The notes under the pieces: generated by a model
The model's input: the letters and a program-made list of their open reading frames with translations, nothing else
The model's database searches: none
Told to the model about the DNA's origin: nothing
Origin: Rikenellaceae bacterium
GTDB lineage: Bacteria > Bacteroidota > Bacteroidia > Bacteroidales > Rikenellaceae
Assembly: GCA_015059805.1 (NCBI GenBank)
Contig: SUZO01000013.1
Location: 1 to 55,307 of the forward strand
DNA: 55,307 nucleotides
Direction of reading: 5' to 3'
Shown here: piece by piece, positions 11,101 through 17,396 of the stretch
Layout of the letters: each line of letters opens with the position of its first letter
How positions within the stretch are numbered: position 1 is the stretch's first letter
Position numbers and translations under genes: made by a program

Positions 11101-11902
11101 CCATAAGGCAGAGGCTCTTATGCTCTCTACCAAGCTCAGTGCGCATCATGCCGAACTCAGCAAGGGCGCTCTCAAACTCAGTTTTCATAAAAGAGTCATC
11201 AATCTTGACCTCTGTAATCTCGGTAGTAAAGGTTGTGTGACGGCAGTGGTCTGACCAGTATGTATCAAGAATACGAAGCTCAGTCTGTGAAGGGTTGCGA
11301 CCCTCAGCCTTGAAGTAATTTACAACCTCACGGAGGTCATCTGCATTCATGGCAAGAGAGTTTGCCTTGCAGTATGGGGCAAGCTCCTGCTCTGTCATAT
11401 CTGTAAAGCCCTCAAGAATTGGCACAGGACGAATCTCAGCCTGCTCGTTGTCTACAAGACGAGAGAGGTCCTTCTCGCGTGACTCAACGGCATTGATATA
11501 GTAGTGCTTTACAGCCTCAATATCTGCATCCGATACGCCATTATCAAAAATCAGCAACTTTGAGCTGCGGATTCTTACATCGGCAGTAGGCTCAATAAGG
11601 CGTACACAATCTACAGCCGATGATGCACGCTGGTCAAATTGACCAGGCAGGCACTCAACGGCAAGATACTTAAGCCCCTCAAGTGGGCAAGTGTCAGTAA
11701 CGCGATCGGTAACTATCTCGCCAAACACTGCGTAGCGGCAACGCTCAATAAGCTCCGCAGTAAAACCAAAGAGGTCGTAGACATTTAGCACGCGAAGCGA
11801 CTTGATATTAAGACCGAGGTTCTCATTTAGCTCACTCTGCAGAGCGTGAGCCTCAACTTGGAACTCGGCATATTTCTCAACAAAAATTCTGTGACTATTC
11901 AT
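8195..11902 (-). CDS. purL: FGAM synthase PurL, large single-chain form
   Basis: PurL converts FGAR to FGAM using ATP and glutamine. At 1235 residues it is the large one-chain form, in which the N-terminal linker, two PurM-like synthetase halves and a C-terminal class I glutaminase are fused; separate PurS and PurQ are therefore not needed. The glutaminase triad is complete: Cys1074 in GICNGFQ, and His1204 and Glu1206 in GHTER. Ammonia-channel and ATP-site motifs such as SDHCRHTTF and the glycine-rich GGRTGRDGIGGATGSS are present. It lies 2 bases after purE and 25 before purF. Its intact glutaminase contrasts with PurF and GuaA. Confidence 0.97.
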   Translation of the reverse strand: MNSHRIFVEKYAEFQVEAHALQSELNENLGLNIKSLRVLNVYDLFGFTAELIERCRYAVFGEIVTDRVTDTCPLEGLKYLAVECLPGQFDQRASSAVDCVRLIEPTADVRIRSSKLLIFDNGVSDADIEAVKHYYINAVESREKDLSRLVDNEQAEIRPVPILEGFTDMTEQELAPYCKANSLAMNADDLREVVNYFKAEGRNPSQTELRILDTYWSDHCRHTTFTTEITEVKIDDSFMKTEFESALAEFGMMRTELGREHKSLCLMEIATIGARYLRHKGLLDDMEQSEENNACSIFVDVDVDGQTEKWLLQFKNETHNHPTEIEPFGGASTCLGGAIRDPLSGRAYVYQAMRVTGAGDIYKSVSETLAGKLPQRVISRKAAAGYSSYGNQIGLATTHVREIYHENYVAKRLEVGAVVGAVKAENVRRESPAPGDVVLLMGGRTGRDGIGGATGSSKQHTAASLEECGSEVQKGNAPEERKIQRLFRRADVTRLIKKSNDFGAGGVSVAIGELTDGLDIYLDRVPVKYSGLNSTELAISESQERMAVVVERKDMETMMALCAEENVEVNHVADVTDTQRMRMYFHDKLIVDLKREFIDSAGAKHYTQITIPAVEQRNPFSRTVEGQSVAEQFKANLKDWNVVSQKGLIEMFDSTIGASTVLMPFGGKTQATESQVSVQTLPVRHGKTNTASIMAFGYNPYISAWSPYHGAQYAVVEAVAKVVAAGARFDKMRFSYQEYFERMTDRNSWGKPMAALLGALKMQNALGLPSIGGKDSMSGTFNDINVPPTLIAFGITTVDARTVISPEFKAAGNKLYLIKHTPKADYTPNCDALRHNFTLTTELIEQGSVVAAYAVGFGGVAEAVAKMSFGNEIGANINLDSSELFDYNYGSILVESKAEITDPAAVLVGATVADKSVTVNGQKLTIAELLEANTKRFEAVYPAKGRTGEPCREANCTVAAPKYQGEKVDTVKVYLPVFPGTNCDYDTARAFERAGAVTEIGVFCNLTSDAIFDSIKRMCEAIDNSHILVLSGGFSLGDEPDGSGKFIAGVLNNADVTKSVHALLDRGGLILGICNGFQALVKSGLLPYGRLGMVTKQSPTLFHNDIHRHISQIVTTRVGTTASPWLSSFKVGDMHSIAVSHGEGKFVVSPELAEELFAAGQVAFQYTDAEGHATTDAPYNPNGSSYGIEGIISKGGQILGKMGHTERYTEGLFKNISGQKCQNIFENAVKYFKGE

Positions 11903-11904
11903 AC

Positions 11905-12372
11905 TTATAACTCAGCTGAAAGAACATTCTCGGTTTGCTGCTTGCGGAACTCAATAAGGCGAGCCTCAAGCTCAGGGTCGGTAAGCGCGAAGATAGAGGC
12001 TGCAATCAGAGCCGCATTTTTAGCGCCATTGATTGCGGTAGTGGATACCGGTACGCCACCAGGCATCTGCACAATAGAGAGCAGAGAGTCAAGACCACCC
12101 AAAGCAGAGGTCTTAATCGGTACACCAATAACTGGTACTGTGGTAAGACCTGCTGTGACACCTGCAACATGCGCTGCGCCACCTGCGCCAGCGATAATTG
12201 CACCAATGCCTCGCTCACGTGCGGTGGTTGCATACTCAAACATCAAATGGGGAGTGCGATGTGCGCTGATAACACGCTTCTCATACTCAATACCCAACTG
12301 CTCAAGAGTCTCTACAGCTGCTGACATAACACCCCAGTCGCTTGTAGAACCCATAATAACTGCTACCTTCAT
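11905..12372 (-). CDS. purE: N5-CAIR mutase PurE, class I
   Basis: PurE moves the carboxyl group of N5-CAIR to give CAIR. The 155-residue protein has the GSTSDW nucleotide site at 8-13 and the catalytic His38 in ISAHRTP, with the glycine/alanine-rich AGAGGAAHVAG loop following. It looks like the class I enzyme that works with PurK, but purK is not in this window. It is the first structural gene of the purine operon and is preceded by a leader with an intrinsic terminator whose T run ends about 37 bases before the start codon, so its expression is probably set by attenuation. Confidence 0.96.
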   Translation of the reverse strand: MKVAVIMGSTSDWGVMSAAVETLEQLGIEYEKRVISAHRTPHLMFEYATTARERGIGAIIAGAGGAAHVAGVTAGLTTVPVIGVPIKTSALGGLDSLLSIVQMPGGVPVSTTAINGAKNAALIAASIFALTDPELEARLIEFRKQQTENVLSAEL

Positions 12373-12409
12373 AACTTTTCTTTATTTAGATTACACTTTT
12401 AATTCAAAT

Positions 12410-12443
12410 AAAAAACCACCACAACGAACACGCTGCAGTGGTT
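12410..12443 (-). terminator. Leader terminator upstream of purE
   Basis: On the minus strand a 13-bp stem (12431-12443 with 12414-12426, three G-U pairs, 4-base loop) runs straight into six T residues (12415-12410). It stands between the promoter and purE, so it is in the right place for an attenuator. On the plus strand the T tract is poor, which fixes the direction. Confidence 0.75.
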
Positions 12444-12585
12444 ATTTTACACACTTATCTTCTGCTTGCGGCACACCAAACTCTTTGAGCGGACTCTTTG
12501 GCGATGTGCGCACCCGAAATTTGCACCACAAAGAGCGCTGTCCGAATGTGCGATAACCGCCTGATGTACCATAAATCCTTTCATA
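12444..12585 (-). promoter_or_regulatory. Structured leader RNA of the purine operon
   Basis: This is the roughly 140-base leader between the likely transcription start and the terminator. On the minus strand a CTCTTTG segment (12535-12529) can pair with either of two CAAAGAG copies (12500-12494 or 12487-12481), giving two exclusive folds. GTGC/GCAC pairing inside the first loop and AGCG/CGCT beside it extend the stem. This is the layout expected of an attenuator or riboswitch. I cannot assign it to a known class. Confidence 0.55.
12447..12584 (-). CDS. Possible 45-codon leader peptide before purE
   Basis: An ATG at 12584 opens a 45-codon frame that ends at a TAA (12449-12447) only three bases before the terminator stem. 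The peptide begins MKGFMVHQAV and is rich in His, Arg, Lys, Cys and Ser, without a run of one amino acid. Its ATG lies close to the predicted transcription start, so it would be nearly leaderless. It may be a translated attenuator peptide, or the frame may be a by-product of a conserved RNA. I do not recognise it as a protein family. Confidence 0.3.
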   Translation of the reverse strand: MKGFMVHQAVIAHSDSALCGANFGCAHRQRVRSKSLVCRKQKISV

Positions 12586-12588
12586 TGG

Positions 12589-12596
12589 CAAAAATA
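12589..12596 (-). promoter_or_regulatory. Candidate -7 box of the purine operon promoter
   Basis: TATTTTTG on the minus strand matches the Bacteroidetes TAnnTTTG -7 element. The upstream box about 20 bases away is only a T-rich match rather than a clear TTTG. Transcription would start near 12585 and include the leader with its terminator. Confidence 0.5.
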
Positions 12597-12697
12597 TAAA
12601 ACTTTACGACGACAGAAAAATTTTCAGCCGACTTTTTTCAACATTTTTTCAACGAATTTGACAAATTTACAATTTCTAACTTTTTTTCTTCAAAAAA

Positions 12698-12729
12698 TTG
12701 GGTAGTTCAAAAAAATATCTCTACCTTTG
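12698..12729 (+). promoter_or_regulatory. Candidate guaB promoter
   Basis: TACCTTTG at 12722-12729 matches the Bacteroidetes -7 element; a TTG at 12698-12700 lies 21 bases upstream as the -33 box. The predicted start near 12733 gives a leader of nearly 200 bases before guaB. It diverges from the purine operon promoter about 125 bases away. Confidence 0.6.
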
Positions 12730-12732
12730 CGC

Positions 12733-12862
12733 AAATAATATTCACCGATGAGAGCCAATAACCACTTTTTAACTCCTTGTCCCTATATTTGCAATCTGCA
12801 ATTTGGGCTTTATGGCGGCAGAGTGTGCGGTTTGTGCGGTAATGTGGAATAGTGTGAGATAT
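12733..12862 (+). promoter_or_regulatory. Leader of the guaBA operon
   Basis: The stretch between the guaB promoter and its leader terminator carries a short TTGCA/TGCAA hairpin (near 12779-12791) and repeated GTGCGG segments, one of which recurs in the loop of the terminator. I see no good coding frame. Together with the terminator it is a candidate attenuator; the ligand or factor is unknown. Confidence 0.4.
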
Positions 12863-12890
12863 AGCGAGGTGCGGTTGTGCCTCGCTTTTT
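12863..12890 (+). terminator. Intrinsic terminator inside the guaB leader
   Basis: AGCGAGG (12863-12869) pairs perfectly with CCTCGCT (12880-12886) and is followed by a run of T. It lies between the predicted promoter and the guaB start at 12931, so it would stop transcription before the gene unless prevented. Confidence 0.65.
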
Positions 12891-12930
12891 GTTAAGAAAA
12901 ATATATGTTTAATTAAATAAATAGAATAGT

Positions 12931-14403
12931 ATGTCGTTTTTAACAGAGAGAGTTCAGCAAGAGGGCTTAACCTTTGATGATGTGTTGCTTGTACCTGCAT
13001 ATTCAGAGGTATTGCCTCGCGAGGTTAGTGTAAAGAGCCGTTTTTCACGAAACATTACACTCAACATCCCTATCGTTTCTGCGGCTATGGATACCGTTAC
13101 TGAGGCTCCAATGGCTATCGCTATTGCGCGTGAGGGTGGTATTGGTGTTATCCATAAAAATATGTCAATCGCAGAGCAGGCGGCTCAAGTTCGCCGTGTA
13201 AAGCGTGCCGAGAACGGTATGATTTATGACCCAGTGACAATCACTGGTGAGCAGACCGTTGGCGATGCTCTGGCGCTTATGCGTGAGAATAAGATTGGTG
13301 GTATCCCTGTTGTTGATGAGAATCGTATGTTGGTTGGTATTGTTACTAATCGTGACCTTCGCTTCCAGAAGGATATGAATCGCCATATTGACGAGGTGAT
13401 GACCTCAGAAAATCTTGTGACCATAACCAACCCAGAGGCTGAGGATGTAACCGAAGTGCTGCTTCGCAACAAGATTGAGAAGCTCCCTGTAGTTGATGCA
13501 GAGGGTCACCTTGTAGGTCTTATTACATACAAGGACCTTACAAAGGTTCAGGATCATCCAAATGCTTGTAAAGATAGCAAGGGTCGTCTCCGTGTAGCTG
13601 CTGGTGTTGGCGTTACTGCCGACTCTATGGAGCGCGTGGATGCTCTTGTTGCTGAGAGTGTTGATGCAGTAGTTCTTGACTCTGCACACGGTCACTCAAA
13701 GAATATTGTAGCTCTTCTTAAGCGAATTAAGGAGAAGTATCCTCACCTTGATGTTGTGGTTGGTAATATTGCAACTGCTGAGGCGGCTCGTTACCTTGCT
13801 GAGAATGGTGCAGACGGCATTAAGGTTGGTATCGGTCCAGGTTCTATCTGTACTACACGAATCATCGCTGGCGTTGGTGTTCCACAGCTTACTGCAATTT
13901 TTGATGTTGCAAGTGCAGTGAAGGATATGGATGTGGCTGTGATTGCTGATGGTGGTCTTCGCTACTCTGGCGACATTGTTAAGGCTCTGGCTGCAGGTGG
14001 TGACTGTGTAATGTGCGGTTCAATGTTTGCAGGAACAGAGGAGGCTCCTGGTGAGACTATTATCTACAACGGTCGTAAGTTTAAGACTTACCGCGGTATG
14101 GGTTCTATTGACGCTATGAAGGCTGGCTCTACAGACCGCTATTTCCAGGATAGTACAACGGCAACAAACAAGCTCGTTCCAGAGGGTATTGTTGGTCGTG
14201 TGCCATTCAAGGGTGCTCTTAACGAGACTGTTTATCAGCTTATTGGAGGTATTCGCTCTGGTATGGGCTATTGTGGTGCTAAGGATTTGGCTACGCTGCG
14301 TACGGCGCGATTTATTCGTGTGACTGCAAATGGAGTGATTGAAAATCATCCACACGACATTACAATTACACGCGAGACACCAAACTACACTCGCGGAGAG
14401 TAA
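12931..14403 (+). CDS. guaB: IMP dehydrogenase GuaB
   Basis: GuaB oxidises IMP to XMP with NAD, the first committed step to GMP. The 490-residue protein has the TIM-barrel catalytic domain interrupted by a CBS-domain pair at about 95-210. The catalytic Cys307 is in GPGSICTTR, and the GGLRYSGD and flap YRGMGS segments are present. The CBS pair is complete, so allosteric nucleotide control is likely. It starts 40 bases after a leader terminator and is followed by guaA after 31 bases. It diverges from the purine operon, so the two transcription units meet at the control region 12373-12930. Confidence 0.97.
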   Translation: MSFLTERVQQEGLTFDDVLLVPAYSEVLPREVSVKSRFSRNITLNIPIVSAAMDTVTEAPMAIAIAREGGIGVIHKNMSIAEQAAQVRRVKRAENGMIYDPVTITGEQTVGDALALMRENKIGGIPVVDENRMLVGIVTNRDLRFQKDMNRHIDEVMTSENLVTITNPEAEDVTEVLLRNKIEKLPVVDAEGHLVGLITYKDLTKVQDHPNACKDSKGRLRVAAGVGVTADSMERVDALVAESVDAVVLDSAHGHSKNIVALLKRIKEKYPHLDVVVGNIATAEAARYLAENGADGIKVGIGPGSICTTRIIAGVGVPQLTAIFDVASAVKDMDVAVIADGGLRYSGDIVKALAAGGDCVMCGSMFAGTEEAPGETIIYNGRKFKTYRGMGSIDAMKAGSTDRYFQDSTTATNKLVPEGIVGRVPFKGALNETVYQLIGGIRSGMGYCGAKDLATLRTARFIRVTANGVIENHPHDITITRETPNYTRGE

Positions 14404-14434
14404 AGAGATTTAGGTTTTTATACATATTTAGGAT

Positions 14435-15742
14435 ATGAAGCAAGACATGATTGTTATTTTGGACTTGGGCAGCCACGAGAATACTGTCCTCGCCCGCGCT
14501 ATTCGTGCATTAGGTGTATATAGTGAGATATATCCGCACGATATTACTGCCGCAGAGCTTAAGGCTCTTCCAAATGTTAAGGGCGTTATTATTAACGGCG
14601 GTCCAAACAATGTTATTGATGGCGTTGAGATTGATGTTCTGCCAGAGATATATACTGCAGGCTTCCCAGTTATCGCTGCGGGTCATAGCAAGGCAAAGTG
14701 TGAGGTGAACTTGCCACAGTTTACTGATGATATTGAGGCTATTAAGGAGGCTGTAAAGGGCTTCGTTTTTGATACTTGCAAGGCTGAGGCTAACTGGAAT
14801 ATGACCAACTTCGTAGCTGACCAAGTAGAGCTTATCCGCCGTCAGGTTGGTGATCGTAAGGTACTACTTGCTCTCTCTGGTGGTGTAGACTCCTCTGTTG
14901 TTGCGGCTCTTCTTCTGAAGGCTATTGGCGATAATCTTGTCTGCGTACACGTAAACCACGGTCTTATGCGTAAGGGCGAGAGTGAGAATGTTGTTGAAGT
15001 ATTCAGCAATCAACTCTGCGCAAACCTTGTCTATGTAGATGCTACAGAGCGCTTCCTTACAAAGCTTGAGGGTGTTGAGGACCCAGAGCAGAAGCGTAAG
15101 ATTATCGGTGGCGAGTTTATCCGCGTATTTGAGGAGGAGGCACGCAAACTTGATGGTATTGACTTCCTTGGTCAGGGCACAATCTATCCAGATATTGTTG
15201 AGAGTGGAACTAAGACAGCCAAGATGGTTAAGTCTCACCACAACGTAGGTGGTCTGCCAGACGACCTGCAGTTTGAACTTGTAGAGCCACTGCGTCAGCT
15301 CTTTAAGGATGAGGTACGTGCTTGCGGTCTTGAGCTTGGCTTGCCATATGAGATGGTATACCGTCAGCCATTCCCAGGTCCAGGACTTGGTGTTCGCTGC
15401 TTGGGCGCTATTACACGTGAGCGATTGGAGGCTGTACGCGAGTCTGATGCTATTCTTCGTGAGGAGTTTGCTAAGGCTGGTCTTGACAAGAAGGTTTGGC
15501 AGTACTTTACCATTGTGCCAGACTTCAAGAGTGTAGGTGTTAGGGACAATGCTCGCTCATTTGAGTACCCAGTAATCATCCGCGCCGTGAATACTGTAGA
15601 CGCTATGACAGCGACTATTGAGCGCGTAGATTGGGATATTCTCTGCCGTATCACAGACCGCATTCTTGCCGAGGTGAAGGGTGTAAACCGTGTCTGCTAC
15701 GATATGTCACCAAAGCCAAACGCTACAATTGAGTGGGAGTAG
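14435..15742 (+). CDS. guaA: GMP synthase GuaA lacking a functional glutaminase domain
   Basis: GuaA aminates XMP to GMP. The usual protein is about 510-525 residues; this one has 435. The N-terminal glutaminase starts normally (VILDLGS, NGGPNN) but where the nucleophile motif GxCYGxQ should be, near residue 80, the sequence reads AAGHSKAKC. The part that should carry the catalytic His and Glu is missing, and the chain rejoins the family pattern at about 105-125. The ATP-pyrophosphatase P-loop LALSGGVDSS (145-154), the KSHHNVGGLP segment and the C-terminal KPNATIEWE dimerisation end are intact. I infer an ammonia-dependent synthase, or one with a separate glutaminase subunit as in archaea. 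The C-terminal half looks, from memory, closer to clostridial GuaA. Confidence 0.92.
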   Translation: MKQDMIVILDLGSHENTVLARAIRALGVYSEIYPHDITAAELKALPNVKGVIINGGPNNVIDGVEIDVLPEIYTAGFPVIAAGHSKAKCEVNLPQFTDDIEAIKEAVKGFVFDTCKAEANWNMTNFVADQVELIRRQVGDRKVLLALSGGVDSSVVAALLLKAIGDNLVCVHVNHGLMRKGESENVVEVFSNQLCANLVYVDATERFLTKLEGVEDPEQKRKIIGGEFIRVFEEEARKLDGIDFLGQGTIYPDIVESGTKTAKMVKSHHNVGGLPDDLQFELVEPLRQLFKDEVRACGLELGLPYEMVYRQPFPGPGLGVRCLGAITRERLEAVRESDAILREEFAKAGLDKKVWQYFTIVPDFKSVGVRDNARSFEYPVIIRAVNTVDAMTATIERVDWDILCRITDRILAEVKGVNRVCYDMSPKPNATIEWE

Positions 15743-15780
15743 TTTTGGTGTGATAGCGTGCTATCTACAGCACATCGCAT

Positions 15781-15832
15781 AAATTTCAGTCGCGGCTGTA
15801 CGCCTTTGTACTATCCGCGGCTGAAATTTTTC
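15781..15832 (+). terminator. Terminator of the guaBA operon
   Basis: A 15-bp stem with one G-U pair (15781-15795 with 15815-15829) and a 19-base loop is followed by a short T-rich tract. It lies 38 bases after the guaA stop codon. Confidence 0.75.
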
Positions 15833-15853
15833 TCAATGGGGCTTTATATTTAT

Positions 15854-15861
15854 TACCTTTG
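15854..15861 (+). promoter_or_regulatory. Promoter -7 box before the nucleotidyltransferase gene
   Basis: TACCTTTG matches the Bacteroidetes -7 element. It contains the TTG that would open the longest reading frame, so that TTG cannot be the start of translation; the ATG at 15883 is. The -33 box is poor. Confidence 0.5.
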
Positions 15862-15882
15862 AAAATTATAGTTGATAGAAAG

Positions 15883-16539
15883 ATGGTGGATATTGATGTT
15901 TGGGTAGATAGTTTTACACGTAAACTCAAAACTGTTTTTGAAAACCGCATAGAATTTATCGGTTTGCAGGGCAGCTATGGTCGTGGAGAGGCTACAAATA
16001 GAAGCGATATAGATATTGTCGTAATACTAAATGAGTTACATGCTTCTGATATTCAAACTTATAACGAGCTGCTGGATACTATGTCGCATAGAGAGTTGAT
16101 ATGTGGTTTTGTCTCTGGTAAGGCTGAGCTTTTGAATTGGGAACCATCAGACCTTTTTCAATTTTATTATGACACTACGCCGATAGTTGGCAGTATCGAC
16201 TATTTACTACCTTTGATTGATGACACTGCAGTTACTAGAGCTATTAAAATTAGTGCGTGTAACATATATCATGGCTGTGTACACAATATGCTACACGAAA
16301 AGAGTGAAGATATTCTAAAGGGGCTATACAAAGCAGCAACTTTTGTGGTTCAAGCTATCGTCTTTAAGCAGACAAAACGATATATAAAATCTAAAGAGGC
16401 GTTGCTAGCTGTTGCAGAGTTGCCTGAGCGGGCTATTATAGATAATTTTCTGAGGTATAAGAGATGCGAAAGTGTTGATTTTGATATGGCTTCGCGGAGT
16501 CTGTTTGAGTGGGCTAAGATGTGGATTACTAAAATTTGA
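15883..16539 (+). CDS. Nucleotidyltransferase-fold protein of the MNT/kanamycin type
   Basis: The N-terminal part has the pol-beta-type motif GSYGRGEATNRSDIDIVV, with GSxGRG and two metal-binding Asp residues (DID), followed by a helical C-terminal half. At 218 residues from the chosen ATG it resembles stand-alone nucleotidyltransferases that modify small molecules or a partner protein. No HEPN-type partner gene adjoins it, so it is not an obvious toxin-antitoxin pair. The start is set by the promoter box that overlaps the upstream TTG. It has its own promoter and runs toward the amidase gene 26 bases on. Its AT-richer codons differ from those of guaA, hinting at a faster-evolving or acquired gene. 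The substrate is unknown. Confidence 0.7.
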   Translation: MVDIDVWVDSFTRKLKTVFENRIEFIGLQGSYGRGEATNRSDIDIVVILNELHASDIQTYNELLDTMSHRELICGFVSGKAELLNWEPSDLFQFYYDTTPIVGSIDYLLPLIDDTAVTRAIKISACNIYHGCVHNMLHEKSEDILKGLYKAATFVVQAIVFKQTKRYIKSKEALLAVAELPERAIIDNFLRYKRCESVDFDMASRSLFEWAKMWITKI

Positions 16540-16565
16540 CAACCGAATAACATAACCAATAGAGT

Positions 16566-17342
16566 ATGAAGATAGGACTTGTTCAAACTGATATTGTTTG
16601 GTGTAATCCGACTGCAAACATCGCGCGAGTAGAGGAGTTGATTGCAGCATCTGAAACTGCTGACCTTTACGTGCTTCCAGAGATGTGGAGCACTGGCTTT
16701 GTTATTGAGGCTCAGAATGTTGCACAAGCAGAGAAACAGAGTGAGGCTCTGCAGTGGATGGTTATAACAGCTGCCAAAAGAGGTTGCGCCATTGCTGGCT
16801 CACTCGTTATTGCGGAGGGTGGAAAATACTACAACCGCCACTACTTTGTAACTCCCGATGGTATTACTGCTCGTTATGATAAGCGACACCTGTTTCGGCT
16901 TGGTGGAGAGTGTAAACGCTTTACTTCAGGTGACAGTCGTATAGTCGTTGATTGGCAGGGCGTTAAGTTTTTGCTTCAAACCTGCTACGATATCCGTTTT
17001 CCCCTATTCTCGCGCAATCGTCTGACTGAGAATGGTTACGACTATGATGCAATAATTTACGTGGCAAACTTTCCAACGGCAAGGGAGGCTGTATGGCGCA
17101 CACTATCGGCAGCCAGGGCTATTGAGAACGAGGCATTTGTAGTGGCAGTAAACCGCACGGGCAGCGACCCATACTGCTCTTACTCAGGCGGCTCTGTTCT
17201 GTGGGATAGCTTTGGAGAGTCTGTGGCTCAGTGTGGTGAAAAGGAGTCTATTGTTGTTGCGCAAATAGATATTGACGAACTAAAAGTTCGTCGCAAGCGT
17301 TTCCCGACACTTCGTGATGCTGATTTGTTCAGTATTGAATAA
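16566..17342 (+). CDS. Nitrilase-family omega-amidase-like hydrolase
   Basis: A carbon-nitrogen hydrolase of 258 residues with the full triad Glu39 (LPEMW), Lys106 (YDKRHLF) and Cys140 (CYDIRFP). Length and the FxxNR-like C-terminal segments fit the YafV/NIT2 group, which hydrolyses omega-amides such as alpha-ketoglutaramate and so releases ammonia; the exact substrate is inferred. It follows the nucleotidyltransferase gene by 26 bases. A release of ammonia from amides would be relevant to the ammonia-using PurF and GuaA nearby, but that link is only suggestive. Confidence 0.85.
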   Translation: MKIGLVQTDIVWCNPTANIARVEELIAASETADLYVLPEMWSTGFVIEAQNVAQAEKQSEALQWMVITAAKRGCAIAGSLVIAEGGKYYNRHYFVTPDGITARYDKRHLFRLGGECKRFTSGDSRIVVDWQGVKFLLQTCYDIRFPLFSRNRLTENGYDYDAIIYVANFPTAREAVWRTLSAARAIENEAFVVAVNRTGSDPYCSYSGGSVLWDSFGESVAQCGEKESIVVAQIDIDELKVRRKRFPTLRDADLFSIE

Positions 17343-17355
17343 ATTACTATCTTTG
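17325..17355 (+). promoter_or_regulatory. Promoter of the DPP III gene
   Basis: TTTG at 17325-17328 and TATCTTTG at 17348-17355 with a 19-base spacer make one of the best matches in the window to the Bacteroidetes promoter. The leader to the ATG at 17397 would be about 38 bases. The -33 box lies inside the end of the amidase gene. Confidence 0.7.
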
Positions 17356-17396
17356 CACTGAAAGAATAATTTTTGCAATAAAAAAAACTTAAAGAA

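Noticed and set aside
12707..13000. Leftward frame of 97 codons across the guaB start
   Set aside because: It covers the guaB promoter, leader terminator and start codon and has a composition unlike a protein.
15859..16539. Nucleotidyltransferase as half of a HEPN/MNT toxin-antitoxin pair
   Set aside because: No small HEPN gene lies on either side; the neighbours are guaA and an amidase, and the C-terminal half is longer than in typical antitoxins.
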